Assembly (NCBI GenBank): GCA_016708265.1
Contig: JADJGA010000012.1
Coordinates: 841,001 to 905,000 of the forward strand
Origin: Saprospiraceae bacterium
GTDB lineage: Bacteria; Bacteroidota; Bacteroidia; Chitinophagales; Saprospiraceae
Length of the DNA: 64,000 bases
Direction: 5' to 3'
Part shown: piece after piece, positions 9,639 to 18,479 of the stretch
Layout: the number at the start of each line of letters is the position of its first letter
Numbering within the stretch: the stretch's first letter is position 1
Notes under the pieces: model-generated
Database searches by the model: none
Told to the model about the DNA's origin: nothing
What the model saw: only the letters and a program-made list of their open reading frames with translations
Translations under genes and position numbers: made by a program

Positions 9639-11807
9639 GTGTTTTATCCTAAGCGTTATCTCATTACCTCTGCTTTGCCCTATGCAAACGGTCCCTTACA
9701 TATTGGTCATCTGACAGGTGCATATCTGAGTGCAGATATGTATGTGCGTTTTCTCAGATTGATGGATAAGGATGTGGTTTATATTGGAGGGTCTGATGAA
9801 AATGGTGCTGCAATCACTATTAAAGCCCGTAAAGATGGCATAACTCCGGAAGCTTTGGTAGATAAGTACCATAACATGTTTATCGAAGCTTTTAAAAAAA
9901 TGGGAATATCTTTTGATGTCTATCACAGAACTTCTTCTGAACTCCACCATGAGACAGCACAGGAATTCTTCAGTGATATGTACAGGAAAGGGGTCTTTGA
10001 AGAAAAGGAGAGTGAGCAATATTTCGATGTTAAGGAACAGCATTTTCTCGCTGACAGGTATATCAAAGGTAAATGTCCTAAATGTGGTTATGAAGAAGCT
10101 TACGGTGATCAATGCGAAAAGTGTGGCTCTTCACTTAGCCCTATGGAATTGATAGACCCGGTTTCTGTGTTGAGTAATGAGAAACCTGTTTTGAAAAAGA
10201 CCAGACATTGGTACCTGCCTCTTAATAAAGATGAATCCTGGTTAAGAAAATTCATTTCAGAAGGGACTCTTGATTCTGCTGATCATCATGATCCATCAGA
10301 ATGGAAAAGTCATGTTATCGGGCAGTGCAAATCATGGCTTGATGGAGGACTTCAACCAAGGGCCATGACCAGAGATCTTGACTGGGGTGTTGATGTGCCA
10401 TATGAAATACCTGAATCTGAAGGTAAAAAGCTTTATGTTTGGATGGATGCTCCTATAGGATATATTTCAGCTACAAAATATTGGGCAGAAAAAAATAAAA
10501 GGGACTGGAGGCCATACTGGCAGGATAAAGATACTGCGCTTATACACTTTATTGGTAAGGACAATATTGTGTTTCATTGCCTCATTTTTCCCGCTATTTT
10601 AAAAGCAAAAGGTGATTACATTTTACCGGTAAATGTGCCAGCGAATCAGTTCATGAACCTGGAAGGACAGAAAATTTCCACATCCAGGAACTGGGCAGTG
10701 TGGGTAAATGATTATATAAATGATTTTCCGGATCAGATAGATGTACTGCGGTACAATCTGATCAGAAATATGCCTGAACATAAGGATAGTGAGTTTACAT
10801 GGAAGAATTTTCAGGATACCAACAATACTGAATTAGTAAATAATATCGGAAATTTTATAAACCGTGTAGTTGTATTGACACATAAATTCTACAATGGCAT
10901 AGTACCTGAGTTTGATCAGGACAGCATATTCAATGGAGTTTGGGATCAGGATTTCGGAGGATTTCACGAAACTGAATTGCTGGGATTGCATGATGATTTG
11001 CAGGAGTTAAATTTTCATTTACGTAAATTTGATTTCAGGGGGGCTTTAAGGATTTTGATGGAGATATCTACAAAAGGAAATCAGCTGTTGCAATTGAATG
11101 AACCCTGGAAACTTATAGCTGATGAACCGGAAGGAGTCAATGCACTTATGAATTTGCTGCTTCAGATTATTACCTCTCTTTCGGTAGCGATCAGGCCATT
11201 TATGCCATTTACTTCTGATAAGATAAGAGAATTGCTTAACCTGAGCAGCATTAAAGAAAAAGGAGAATTGCTCGAAGTTCTGGATAGTCTTTCTCTTGGG
11301 GAACTTCTGATTGAACCGGGTCATAAAATTGGTGAGCCTGTCCATATTTTCACTAAAATTGATGATGAAACTATTCAGAAACAAATTGATAAATTGAATC
11401 AAAGATCTGAAAATCCGGTTCCTGTTATCAATTCAGATAATCCAGTTACAAAGGTTTCAATTGAAGAAAACATAGTTAAATCAAATATTGAGTTCGAAGA
11501 CTTCGCAAAACTGAATATGAGAACAGGTACAATTAAAACAGCTGAAAATGTTAAGAATTCAGATAAGCTTCTGAAATTGACAGTTGATATCGGAACTGAA
11601 ATCAGAGAGGTTGTATCAGGTATCGCACAAGACTTTAAACCTGAAAATATAATTGACAAAAAAGTAGTATTGCTTACAAATCTGAAACCGAGAAAAATCA
11701 AAGGTATTGAATCAAATGGAATGATCCTTATGGCAGAAAATGCCGAAGGAAAGCTCTATTTTGTCAATCCAGAAGATGGAGCAGAAAACGGTTGTGAAGT
11801 CAGATAG
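9639..11807 (+). CDS. metG: Methionine--tRNA ligase with C-terminal tRNA-binding domain
   Basis: This class I synthetase charges both initiator and elongator tRNA-Met. From the GTG at 9639 (MFYPKRYLITSALPYANG) HIGH is at residues 21-24. A CxxC...CxxC zinc knuckle (CPKCGYEEAYGDQCEKCG) starts near residue 146. KISTS, a form of KMSKS, is at 345-349. The last ~110 residues form an EMAP-II/Trbp111-like tRNA-binding domain (FEDFAKLNMRTGTIKTAENV). A TTG three codons upstream is possible, but the GTG gives the family-typical N-terminus. Length is 722 residues. Confidence 0.97.
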   Translation: MFYPKRYLITSALPYANGPLHIGHLTGAYLSADMYVRFLRLMDKDVVYIGGSDENGAAITIKARKDGITPEALVDKYHNMFIEAFKKMGISFDVYHRTSSELHHETAQEFFSDMYRKGVFEEKESEQYFDVKEQHFLADRYIKGKCPKCGYEEAYGDQCEKCGSSLSPMELIDPVSVLSNEKPVLKKTRHWYLPLNKDESWLRKFISEGTLDSADHHDPSEWKSHVIGQCKSWLDGGLQPRAMTRDLDWGVDVPYEIPESEGKKLYVWMDAPIGYISATKYWAEKNKRDWRPYWQDKDTALIHFIGKDNIVFHCLIFPAILKAKGDYILPVNVPANQFMNLEGQKISTSRNWAVWVNDYINDFPDQIDVLRYNLIRNMPEHKDSEFTWKNFQDTNNTELVNNIGNFINRVVVLTHKFYNGIVPEFDQDSIFNGVWDQDFGGFHETELLGLHDDLQELNFHLRKFDFRGALRILMEISTKGNQLLQLNEPWKLIADEPEGVNALMNLLLQIITSLSVAIRPFMPFTSDKIRELLNLSSIKEKGELLEVLDSLSLGELLIEPGHKIGEPVHIFTKIDDETIQKQIDKLNQRSENPVPVINSDNPVTKVSIEENIVKSNIEFEDFAKLNMRTGTIKTAENVKNSDKLLKLTVDIGTEIREVVSGIAQDFKPENIIDKKVVLLTNLKPRKIKGIESNGMILMAENAEGKLYFVNPEDGAENGCEVR

Positions 11808-11971
11808 CATATTTGTTTATTAATTGCTTTAGTAACTGAAACCGAACCTTTACAATGTTTTTTTTGTTATGGAAAATATATCGTTTGCCAAAAAATAATT
11901 TTTTTATTAATAATATTTTTATTAACAATTGATCAAATCGTTTTTTTAACTATTCAAAATTTTTTAAAATC

Positions 11972-12289
11972 ATGGCTTTAGAACTGACTGATTCAAACTT
12001 CAAGGAAGAAATTGTTGATTTCAAAGGAGTTTCTGTTGTAGATTTTTGGGCTGTATGGTGTGGCCCGTGTAAAATGATAAGTCCAATTATTGAGGAAATG
12101 GCAGCGCAGTATCCTCAGATAAAAGTAGGAAAACTAGATGTCGATTCCAATCCCGATACATCAATTGAGTTCGGCATCAGGAGCATTCCTACAATATTGT
12201 TTATGAAAGATGGTGAAGTAATTGACCGTCATGTTGGAACAGGATCGAAAACTTTTTTCTTTGAAAAAGTTGAATCACTACTAAAATAA
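11972..12289 (+). CDS. trxA: Thioredoxin
   Basis: A 105-residue thioredoxin with the active site WCGPCK (Cys30, Cys33) and the cis-proline loop SIPTILFMKDG. It is a cytoplasmic disulfide reductase fed by thioredoxin reductase, and nearby tpx (20937) is a typical client. It stands alone, ~165 bp after metG, with its own terminator downstream. Confidence 0.97.
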   Translation: MALELTDSNFKEEIVDFKGVSVVDFWAVWCGPCKMISPIIEEMAAQYPQIKVGKLDVDSNPDTSIEFGIRSIPTILFMKDGEVIDRHVGTGSKTFFFEKVESLLK

Positions 12290-12299
12290 TAATAATTTC

Positions 12300-12340
12300 A
12301 AAGCCTAAAAGTAATAAAAAACTGATAGGCTTTTCTTTTC
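12300..12340 (+). terminator. Intrinsic terminator of trxA
   Basis: An 8-bp stem AAAGCCTA (12300-12307) / TAGGCTTT (12326-12333), followed by a T-rich tail, starts ~11 nt after the trxA stop. Confidence 0.65.
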
Positions 12341-12375
12341 TTCTTTTACAATTTCAGATTAATCCCAGTCAGAAT

Positions 12376-13302
12376 ATGGATTTTTTCAAAGATTACGATC
12401 TTAAAAGCATTGAAAATCTTGATTTGTTTGCACGTCAGGTAGTAGAAGGTTTTATTATCGGACTTCATAAAAGTCCCTTTCATGGCTTTTCGGTCGAATT
12501 TGCTGAGCACAGACTTTACAATATCGGGGAATCAATGAAAAATATTGACTGGAAATTATTTGCCAGAACAGATAAGCTTTACTCAAAAAAATATGAAGAG
12601 GAAACTAATCTGCGGTGTCAGATAGTTATAGACAGCTCTTCTTCAATGTATTTTCCGGAAGAAAAACCAGGGGCAAAAGGTATTAATAAATTGCGATTTT
12701 CATCATTAGCCGCTGCATCACTTATGAACCTTCTTAAAAGGCAGAGAGATGCCTTTGGCTTATCAATATTTGATGAAAATGTAAATGTACATACTCAAAA
12801 TAAATCCAATACAAGGCATTACAATATGCTGTTGAGTTATTTACAAAAACTGATAGCCAATCCTGAGTTGAATCATAAGACATTTGCAAGTTCTGCTTTG
12901 CATGAAATTGCCGAAAATACTCACAAACGTTCTATGATAATTGTTTTCAGTGATTTTATGAGCAATGATGAGGATCTTGAAAGCCTTTTTTCGGCATTAT
13001 TGCACCTCAAATACAAAAAACATGAAGTGATCTTATTTCAGGTGACTGACAAACAGAAGGAACTGGAACTTGAATATGAAAACAGGCCTTATTTGTTTAT
13101 CGATATGGAAACGGATGAAAGAATAAAATTGCAGGCAAATGAAATAAAAAAACATTATACTGAAAAAATGACAGAATATCAGAATGTTATCATTAATAAG
13201 TGTCTCCAGTTCAACATAGATTATACAAATGCTGATATCAATCAGGGTTTTTATCAAATACTGAATTCCTATCTTGTGAAAAGAAATAAAATGATGATTT
13301 AA
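12376..13302 (+). CDS. DUF58 domain protein (vWA-like)
   Basis: A 308-residue soluble DUF58 protein. The hallmark N-terminal region (GFSVEFAEHRLYNIGESMKNIDWKLFART) is followed by a von Willebrand A-like fold with a MIDAS-type DSSSSM motif around residues 89-94. DUF58 proteins usually work with MoxR-type AAA+ ATPases and with BatA/B-like vWA membrane proteins. No such partner lies in this window, so the gene is separated from the usual cluster. It probably heads an operon with the PPK2 gene 10 nt downstream. Confidence 0.85.
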   Translation: MDFFKDYDLKSIENLDLFARQVVEGFIIGLHKSPFHGFSVEFAEHRLYNIGESMKNIDWKLFARTDKLYSKKYEEETNLRCQIVIDSSSSMYFPEEKPGAKGINKLRFSSLAAASLMNLLKRQRDAFGLSIFDENVNVHTQNKSNTRHYNMLLSYLQKLIANPELNHKTFASSALHEIAENTHKRSMIIVFSDFMSNDEDLESLFSALLHLKYKKHEVILFQVTDKQKELELEYENRPYLFIDMETDERIKLQANEIKKHYTEKMTEYQNVIINKCLQFNIDYTNADINQGFYQILNSYLVKRNKMMI

Positions 13303-13312
13303 ATTTATTAAT

Positions 13313-14053
13313 ATGATAAAACTCAAAAATATTTCAACTTTACCTCCTGATGATGTTGATAAAGAATCACTGGAAGAAAAAACACTTGAGCTGGTAAAAA
13401 AAATAGGAGAACTGAGCAGGGTTTTTGAAGCTGATGGTTCACATGCTTTGCTGATAGTGTTGCAGGGCATGGATGGTAGTGGCAAGGATGGCACAGCTAG
13501 GGTTGTATTTCAGGATATCAGTCCCGGAGTTGTATGCAGTTATGCCTTCAAAAAGCCTACACCCGACGAAATGGCACATGACTTTCTTTGGAGAGTTCAT
13601 CAGGTTGTACCCGGGAAGGGTAAAATAAGGGTATTTAACCGTTCACATTATGAAGATGTTCTGATTCAGAGGGTTCATAAATGGATAGATGAGGATAAAG
13701 TTCAAAAACGCATTGATGCAATAAATAATTTCGAAAATCTTTTGAGCTTTGATAATAACACAACAATACTCAAATTTTATATGCATCTTAGCAGGGAAAA
13801 ACAACTGGAAAAACTGCATGAAAGAATGTCTGATCCAGAGAAAGCATGGAAACATAATCCTAATGACCTGGTGGAATCTGAATTGTGGGAAGACTATATG
13901 AATGCATATGAAGATGTCTTAAATAAAAGCACAATACCCTGGTTTATTGTTCCATCAGAAAAACAATGGTACAGGAATTTTTTTGTTGCAAAAACTGTGC
14001 TTAATACTCTTGAAGATATAAAGCTTCAATATCCTCCTTTAAAAAATGAATAG
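13313..14053 (+). CDS. Polyphosphate kinase 2 family protein
   Basis: A PPK2-type enzyme that moves phosphate between polyphosphate and nucleoside mono- or diphosphates. The Walker A-like loop GMDGSGKDG is at residues 52-60. The Walker B-like FNRSHYEDVL follows, then the arginine/aspartate lid region. The 246-residue single-domain form matches class I or III PPK2; the nucleotide preferred (ADP or AMP) cannot be decided from sequence alone. Its 3' end overlaps the start of the next gene by 8 nt, which implies translational coupling. Confidence 0.88.
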   Translation: MIKLKNISTLPPDDVDKESLEEKTLELVKKIGELSRVFEADGSHALLIVLQGMDGSGKDGTARVVFQDISPGVVCSYAFKKPTPDEMAHDFLWRVHQVVPGKGKIRVFNRSHYEDVLIQRVHKWIDEDKVQKRIDAINNFENLLSFDNNTTILKFYMHLSREKQLEKLHERMSDPEKAWKHNPNDLVESELWEDYMNAYEDVLNKSTIPWFIVPSEKQWYRNFFVAKTVLNTLEDIKLQYPPLKNE

Positions 14054-14471
14054 TTTACGTGGGGTTAGGGTTGATAAATGGCTTTGGAGTATAAGATTTT
14101 ACAAAACAAGGACACTGGCAACTGATTCATGCAAATCGGGATATGTTAAAAATAATAAGGGAATTACCTTAAAGCCCTCTGCGGAAACAAAAATTGGTGA
14201 TATACTGGTAATCAGAAAGGCTGGCATCAATTTCTCACTCCAGGTTAATGAATTGATTTCAAAAAGAGTTGCTGCTGAACTGGCGAGGAAATGCTATTTT
14301 GATTTGACACCGGAATCAGAGCTTAAAAAATTTGAGTTATGGTATCTTGCCAACAGGGGAACAGAATACAGGGATAAAGGAAGCGGAAGGCCTACTAAAA
14401 AAGACAGAAGAGAACTGGAGGATTTTAAAGTTTATGATTTTGAAGATTATGATGAGTTTTATGATTTGTGA
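14046..14471 (+). CDS. S4-domain RNA-binding protein, Hsp15 type
   Basis: A 141-residue protein with an N-terminal S4 domain (VRVDKWLWSIRFYKTRTLATDSCKSG) and a charged, GRPTKKDRREL-containing tail, as in heat-shock protein 15. Hsp15 recycles stalled 50S subunits that still carry nascent peptide-tRNA. The start overlaps the PPK2 gene by 8 nt, so the two are probably co-translated. The last ~20 residues are very acidic (DFKVYDFEDYDEFYD), an unusual extension. Confidence 0.85.
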   Translation: MNSLRGVRVDKWLWSIRFYKTRTLATDSCKSGYVKNNKGITLKPSAETKIGDILVIRKAGINFSLQVNELISKRVAAELARKCYFDLTPESELKKFELWYLANRGTEYRDKGSGRPTKKDRRELEDFKVYDFEDYDEFYDL

Positions 14472-14587
14472 TGATTTTTACATTAATATTAATAAAATTA
14501 AACTAATTTCTGATAAACAGTTTAGTGAAACTATTCTAATCATTAAAAATTTATTAAAAAATAAATCTTTAATTACTCGGAAATACT

Positions 14588-14595
14588 TACCTTTG
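14588..14595 (+). promoter_or_regulatory. -7 promoter box (TACCTTTG) of the DHH gene
   Basis: TACCTTTG fits TAnnTTTG and lies 20 nt before the ATG at 14616. The 144-bp AT-rich gap after the S4 gene suggests a separate transcript starts here. Confidence 0.5.
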
Positions 14596-14615
14596 CAGCC
14601 GATTTTAAAAAATAA

Positions 14616-15611
14616 ATGGAAGACATTCAGCAAATAAGAGATTTACTGGCTTATCCAAAAGATATAATCGTATTTTCTCACAGGAATCCTGATGGAGATG
14701 CTATGGGGTCATCTATCGGAGTTAAACTTTATCTTGAAAAACTCGGACATAAAGTTGATATTATCTTTCCCAGTGAATTCCCATCTATTTTAACATTTCT
14801 TCCCCGCACTGATGACATTGTAATTTACGATTTTGAAAAAGAAAGAGCGCTGGAATTGATAAAAAGATGCCAGTTAATGTTTTTTCTTGATTTTAGCAGT
14901 CTTGACAGAATCGATGCTTTAGGGGAACATGTGATTTCAAAAAATGTACCTAAAATTCACATTGATCATCATCTTGACCCGGAACCTTTTGCAGATTTCG
15001 TTTTTTCAGATGTATCATCAAGTTCGACTTCTGAACTAGTTTACAGGTTTTTCAGATTGTTTAATAATTGTATATTCCTCGATGAAAAAATCGCAGAATG
15101 TCTGCTCACAGGAATAATATCAGATACCGGATCTTTTAAATACAGCGCAAGTTCAGAAACATTCCAGATTGCCTCTAAACTGATGGAAGAAGGAGTTGAT
15201 ATTGCTGAACTTCAGAATAATATTTACAACTCATTGTCTGATAAGCAATTGAAACTTATTGGATATAGTATAAATCAAAAAATGGAATTAATTCCTGAGT
15301 ATGATACCGCAATTATGGCACTATCAAAACAGGATTATAAGGAGTATGAGATACAACGCGGGGATACTGAAGGACTGGTCAATTATATGCTGATGATGAA
15401 AAATGTAAGACTTGCAGCATTGATTACAGAACAACCAACTATTGTAAAAATATCTCTTAGGTCTAAGGGAGATCTTTCAGTTCAGGAAATTGTAAAAAAA
15501 CACTTTAAAGGTGGAGGGCATAAGAATGCAGCAGGTGGACAAGCTTTTGCAAAACTGGAAGATGTCGTTTCAAGGTTTAAAGCGGTATTGCCTCAATATG
15601 TTCATAATTAA
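14616..15611 (+). CDS. DHH/DHHA1 phosphoesterase, NrnA-like nanoRNase/pAp phosphatase
   Basis: A 331-residue protein predicted to degrade short oligoribonucleotides and possibly 3'-phosphoadenosine 5'-phosphate. Metal-binding motifs are visible: HRNPDGDA (residues 22-29), DFSSLDRI, the DHH triad at 117-119 (IHIDHHLD), and GIISDTGSF. The DHHA1 substrate-binding glycine motif GGGHKNAAGG is near the C-terminus. Three FKBP genes follow at once with 8-nt to 57-nt spacing, so it may head that operon. Confidence 0.9.
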   Translation: MEDIQQIRDLLAYPKDIIVFSHRNPDGDAMGSSIGVKLYLEKLGHKVDIIFPSEFPSILTFLPRTDDIVIYDFEKERALELIKRCQLMFFLDFSSLDRIDALGEHVISKNVPKIHIDHHLDPEPFADFVFSDVSSSSTSELVYRFFRLFNNCIFLDEKIAECLLTGIISDTGSFKYSASSETFQIASKLMEEGVDIAELQNNIYNSLSDKQLKLIGYSINQKMELIPEYDTAIMALSKQDYKEYEIQRGDTEGLVNYMLMMKNVRLAALITEQPTIVKISLRSKGDLSVQEIVKKHFKGGGHKNAAGGQAFAKLEDVVSRFKAVLPQYVHN

Positions 15612-15619
15612 GATTTCAA

Positions 15620-16516
15620 ATGAAGGTATTCGCTGCAATATTGCTATATAGTATTTTGTTTTATGGATGCGGTGAGCACAAATCTGATTTTATTTCGTTA
15701 AAAAGAAATTCAGGTTTTTACAGGATTGTGACTCAAGGTAATGGAGTTTTTGCTAAAGAGAATCAGTATATTTTGTATAGTCTTCTTTTCATTGACAACA
15801 AGGGTAAAGTGTTTCTTGATAAAAGACAGAGCGAACAGCTATTGAAGGAACAGGTAAAAAAAGACAGTTTTTCAATGCAAAATATTTCTCCGGTTTCAGA
15901 GTTACTTCAAATGCTTGCAGTAGGAGACAGTGCTATCCTGAAAATACCATTAAAAGAGGATGAAAAGGTGAAGGATTTGACCGATTCTGATTCTTTGATT
16001 TTTTATGTTAGGATTTTTGATATAATTAATGAAGAACAAGTACTTGAATATTTAAGCAGTCAGTTTAAAAACAACTATGAACAAAATACAAAGTATAATA
16101 AGACTTACAGAGAAGCCCGTACTTTATTATCAAAAACATTAGTTAGTATCTCAAATGGAGAATGGAAAAGTAGAAAAAAGAAGACTCCACAGGGTATTGA
16201 ATACTATATTTTGAAAAATGGGATAGGAGATAATGTAAGAAGGAGGCAAAAAGTAAAATTTGATTTCATAGGTATGGTCAGTAGCAATCAAAAAGAATTT
16301 GATAATTCCTATTTAAAAACTGATGATGTTGAAATAATAGCAGGAAATAAAGTTGAAATACAGGGATGGGATGAAGCATTATCAGTTATGAATGAAAGTA
16401 TGATTGCTGTTTTTTTTATTCCTTCCGTGATGGCATATGGTAAAGATGGAAAAGGAGCAATTCCTCCTGATTCTGATTTGATTTACCTGATACAACTTAA
16501 TGATATTTTGAATTGA
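15620..16516 (+). CDS. FKBP-type peptidyl-prolyl isomerase lipoprotein, copy 1 (divergent)
   Basis: A 298-residue predicted lipoprotein (lipobox LFYGC, Cys17). It holds two FKBP-like halves: a degenerate N-terminal one (residues ~30-145) and a C-terminal one (~190-298) with EFDNS, GWDEAL and AYG motifs. The tyrosine that opens the FKBP pocket (HYTG in FKBP12) is phenylalanine here (FDFIG), and the copy is the most divergent of three. It probably acts on proteins in the periplasm or at the outer membrane. It is first of three tandem paralogues. Confidence 0.85.
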   Translation: MKVFAAILLYSILFYGCGEHKSDFISLKRNSGFYRIVTQGNGVFAKENQYILYSLLFIDNKGKVFLDKRQSEQLLKEQVKKDSFSMQNISPVSELLQMLAVGDSAILKIPLKEDEKVKDLTDSDSLIFYVRIFDIINEEQVLEYLSSQFKNNYEQNTKYNKTYREARTLLSKTLVSISNGEWKSRKKKTPQGIEYYILKNGIGDNVRRRQKVKFDFIGMVSSNQKEFDNSYLKTDDVEIIAGNKVEIQGWDEALSVMNESMIAVFFIPSVMAYGKDGKGAIPPDSDLIYLIQLNDILN

Positions 16517-16542
16517 TTTTTTTAATTTTTAAACATTTTTTG

Positions 16543-17436
16543 ATGAACACAAAACGTTTTTCTTATTTAATAATCTTTATCCTTTTAGGTTATACATTTA
16601 GCATAAGTGCTCAATCAGAACCTCTGAAAGTCAAACTTCCGGTGACGGGTGCTGAATTTGAATATTTAAAAAAAGGAACAGGGCAGAAAGGGAAAATTGG
16701 TGAATATATCCAGTTTGGTCTTTTAGTTTTTGGAAATGACGGACAGGTCCTTGCTGACCGAAGAAAGGCTCCTCAACTTGCCATGGATCGGATCAAAGAA
16801 ATAGACAGCACTACAATTCCGATAGTTGAATTGGTTTATTCATTAGAAGTAGGTGATAGCGTGAGAATGTTGGTGCCATTTCAGGAGGGTAATAAACCTC
16901 AGGGACTTGAACACTTAAATTCACTGATATATGTGTTAAAATGTGAGAAAATAATTGATGAACTTACCGTGCAGGCAATGCAAGAGGAAGAAGCTAAGAA
17001 TCAGGCTAAAAAAATGGAAGCAGGAAAGGAAATTGAAGCAAAGGTCGCTATTACAGTAGCGGATCTTATAAATAAGTATAAAGCCGGAGAATTGAAGAAT
17101 TCAATAATTAAAACCAAAAGTGGATTGGAATATTATATTATAGAAAAAGCAAAGGGCAATATCATTCAGGCAAATGAGATGGTTTCTGTTGATTATTATG
17201 GAGCATTGATTGCTGATTCGAAGGCATTTGATAATTCATTTGGACGCGGTGAGAAATTGCAGTTTACTGCCGGAGGCGGTCAGATGATAAAAGGATGGGA
17301 TGAAGCAATGCTCTTGTTAGGTCATGGTGACAAAGCAATATTATTTATTCCCTATGATTTGGCTTATGGAGAAGCAGGAAGACCTCCGGTTATTCCTGAA
17401 AAATCCAATCTGGCATTTTATATTGAAATAGAGTAA
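16543..17436 (+). CDS. FKBP-type peptidyl-prolyl isomerase, copy 2 (secreted)
   Basis: A 297-residue protein with a cleavable signal peptide ending SISAQ, so periplasmic rather than lipidated. It repeats the architecture of its neighbours: a degenerate FKBP half, a helical AxxEEAKNQAKKMEAGK linker, and a C-terminal FKBP with DYYG, AFDNSF, GWDEAM and AYGEAG, the usual active-site positions. The ATG at 16543 is preferred over a TTG at 16513 because it directly precedes the signal peptide. It follows copy 1 by 26 nt. Confidence 0.88.
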   Translation: MNTKRFSYLIIFILLGYTFSISAQSEPLKVKLPVTGAEFEYLKKGTGQKGKIGEYIQFGLLVFGNDGQVLADRRKAPQLAMDRIKEIDSTTIPIVELVYSLEVGDSVRMLVPFQEGNKPQGLEHLNSLIYVLKCEKIIDELTVQAMQEEEAKNQAKKMEAGKEIEAKVAITVADLINKYKAGELKNSIIKTKSGLEYYIIEKAKGNIIQANEMVSVDYYGALIADSKAFDNSFGRGEKLQFTAGGGQMIKGWDEAMLLLGHGDKAILFIPYDLAYGEAGRPPVIPEKSNLAFYIEIE

Positions 17437-17493
17437 AATATACATTATATATATTTATAACATTTATTTATTATTCAAATTAAATTTTTAAGA

Positions 17494-18390
17494 ATGAAAA
17501 ACATTATTTTTATTTTATCGGTTGTATTTATGATTAGCGCCTGTAAAAAGGATGGGTCTGAGGTGATAAAACTGCCATTTAGCAAGAGCGAATATATATT
17601 ATTGAAAAGTGGCAAAGGTCAAAAAGCAAAATTGGGAGATTTCATTCAATTCAGTCTGTTAATAAAAGGTAATGAAGGTACAATACTTGCAGACAAGAGA
17701 GATTCAGCTTCCTGGGCAATGGAAAAAGTTGTTGAAGTAGATAGCAATACAATAGCAGTAGTTGAAATGCTTTATACAATGAAAATGGGTGATAGTGCAC
17801 TTTACAAACTTGCAATTAAACCCGAACAAAAGTCCCCGGGTATGGAAAAAATTGATACCATATTCTATTTTGTGAAACTTGAAAGAATATTTGATGAAGC
17901 TGCAATGAAAAATGAACAGGAGAAAAAAAATGCAGAAGCCCTAAAAAAAGTGGAAGATGCAAAACCCAAAGCAGCTGAAGTTGAAAAACTAACTTCCGCA
18001 TTACTTGCAGATTTTAAAGCAGGTAAATTGAAAGATAAACTTCAAAAAACTTCCGGAGGAGTGCAATATTATGTTGTTGAGAAAGGGACCGGGCCTAAAG
18101 TTAATAAAAATGATTTGGTAGGTGTCTCATATCATGGTGTTCTGGAAAAAGATGGAAAGGAATTTGACGGTTCTTTTAAAAGAGGAGACGATCTTAAATT
18201 CAATGTTGGACAAGGCCAAATGATTCCAGGTTGGGATGAAACTATGCAATACCTTAATGTTGGAGACAAAGCAATTTTATTTTTGCCATATTCAACTGCT
18301 TATGGTGAAGAAGGAAGACCTCCGGTTATCCCGGCAAAATCCAATCTGGTTTTCTATATTGAAGTAAATTCAGCAAAACCAGTTAAATAA
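17494..18390 (+). CDS. FKBP-type peptidyl-prolyl isomerase lipoprotein, copy 3
   Basis: A 298-residue predicted lipoprotein (lipobox ISAC, Cys17). It has an N-terminal degenerate FKBP half, a lysine- and glutamate-rich linker, and a C-terminal FKBP (~190-298) with SYHG, EFDGSF, GWDETM and AYGEEGRPP. It is closest in sequence to copy 2 (shared GRPPVIP.KSNL.FYIE end), which points to tandem duplication. A strong terminator follows, so the three copies end one transcription unit. Confidence 0.88.
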   Translation: MKNIIFILSVVFMISACKKDGSEVIKLPFSKSEYILLKSGKGQKAKLGDFIQFSLLIKGNEGTILADKRDSASWAMEKVVEVDSNTIAVVEMLYTMKMGDSALYKLAIKPEQKSPGMEKIDTIFYFVKLERIFDEAAMKNEQEKKNAEALKKVEDAKPKAAEVEKLTSALLADFKAGKLKDKLQKTSGGVQYYVVEKGTGPKVNKNDLVGVSYHGVLEKDGKEFDGSFKRGDDLKFNVGQGQMIPGWDETMQYLNVGDKAILFLPYSTAYGEEGRPPVIPAKSNLVFYIEVNSAKPVK

Positions 18391-18405
18391 TTAGAGTTTT
18401 ATTAG

Positions 18406-18457
18406 GAACTTTTGTTGAAAAAATGATAATCGCAGGTTTTCAGCAAAAGTTCTTTAT
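18406..18457 (+). terminator. Intrinsic terminator after the FKBP cluster
   Basis: A 16-bp stem with one G-U pair (GAACTTTTGTTGAAAA at 18406-18421, partner at 18437-18452) is followed by TTTATTTC. It separates the FKBP genes from prfB. Confidence 0.7.
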
Positions 18458-18479
18458 TTCATAATTAAAAGAAAGACAA

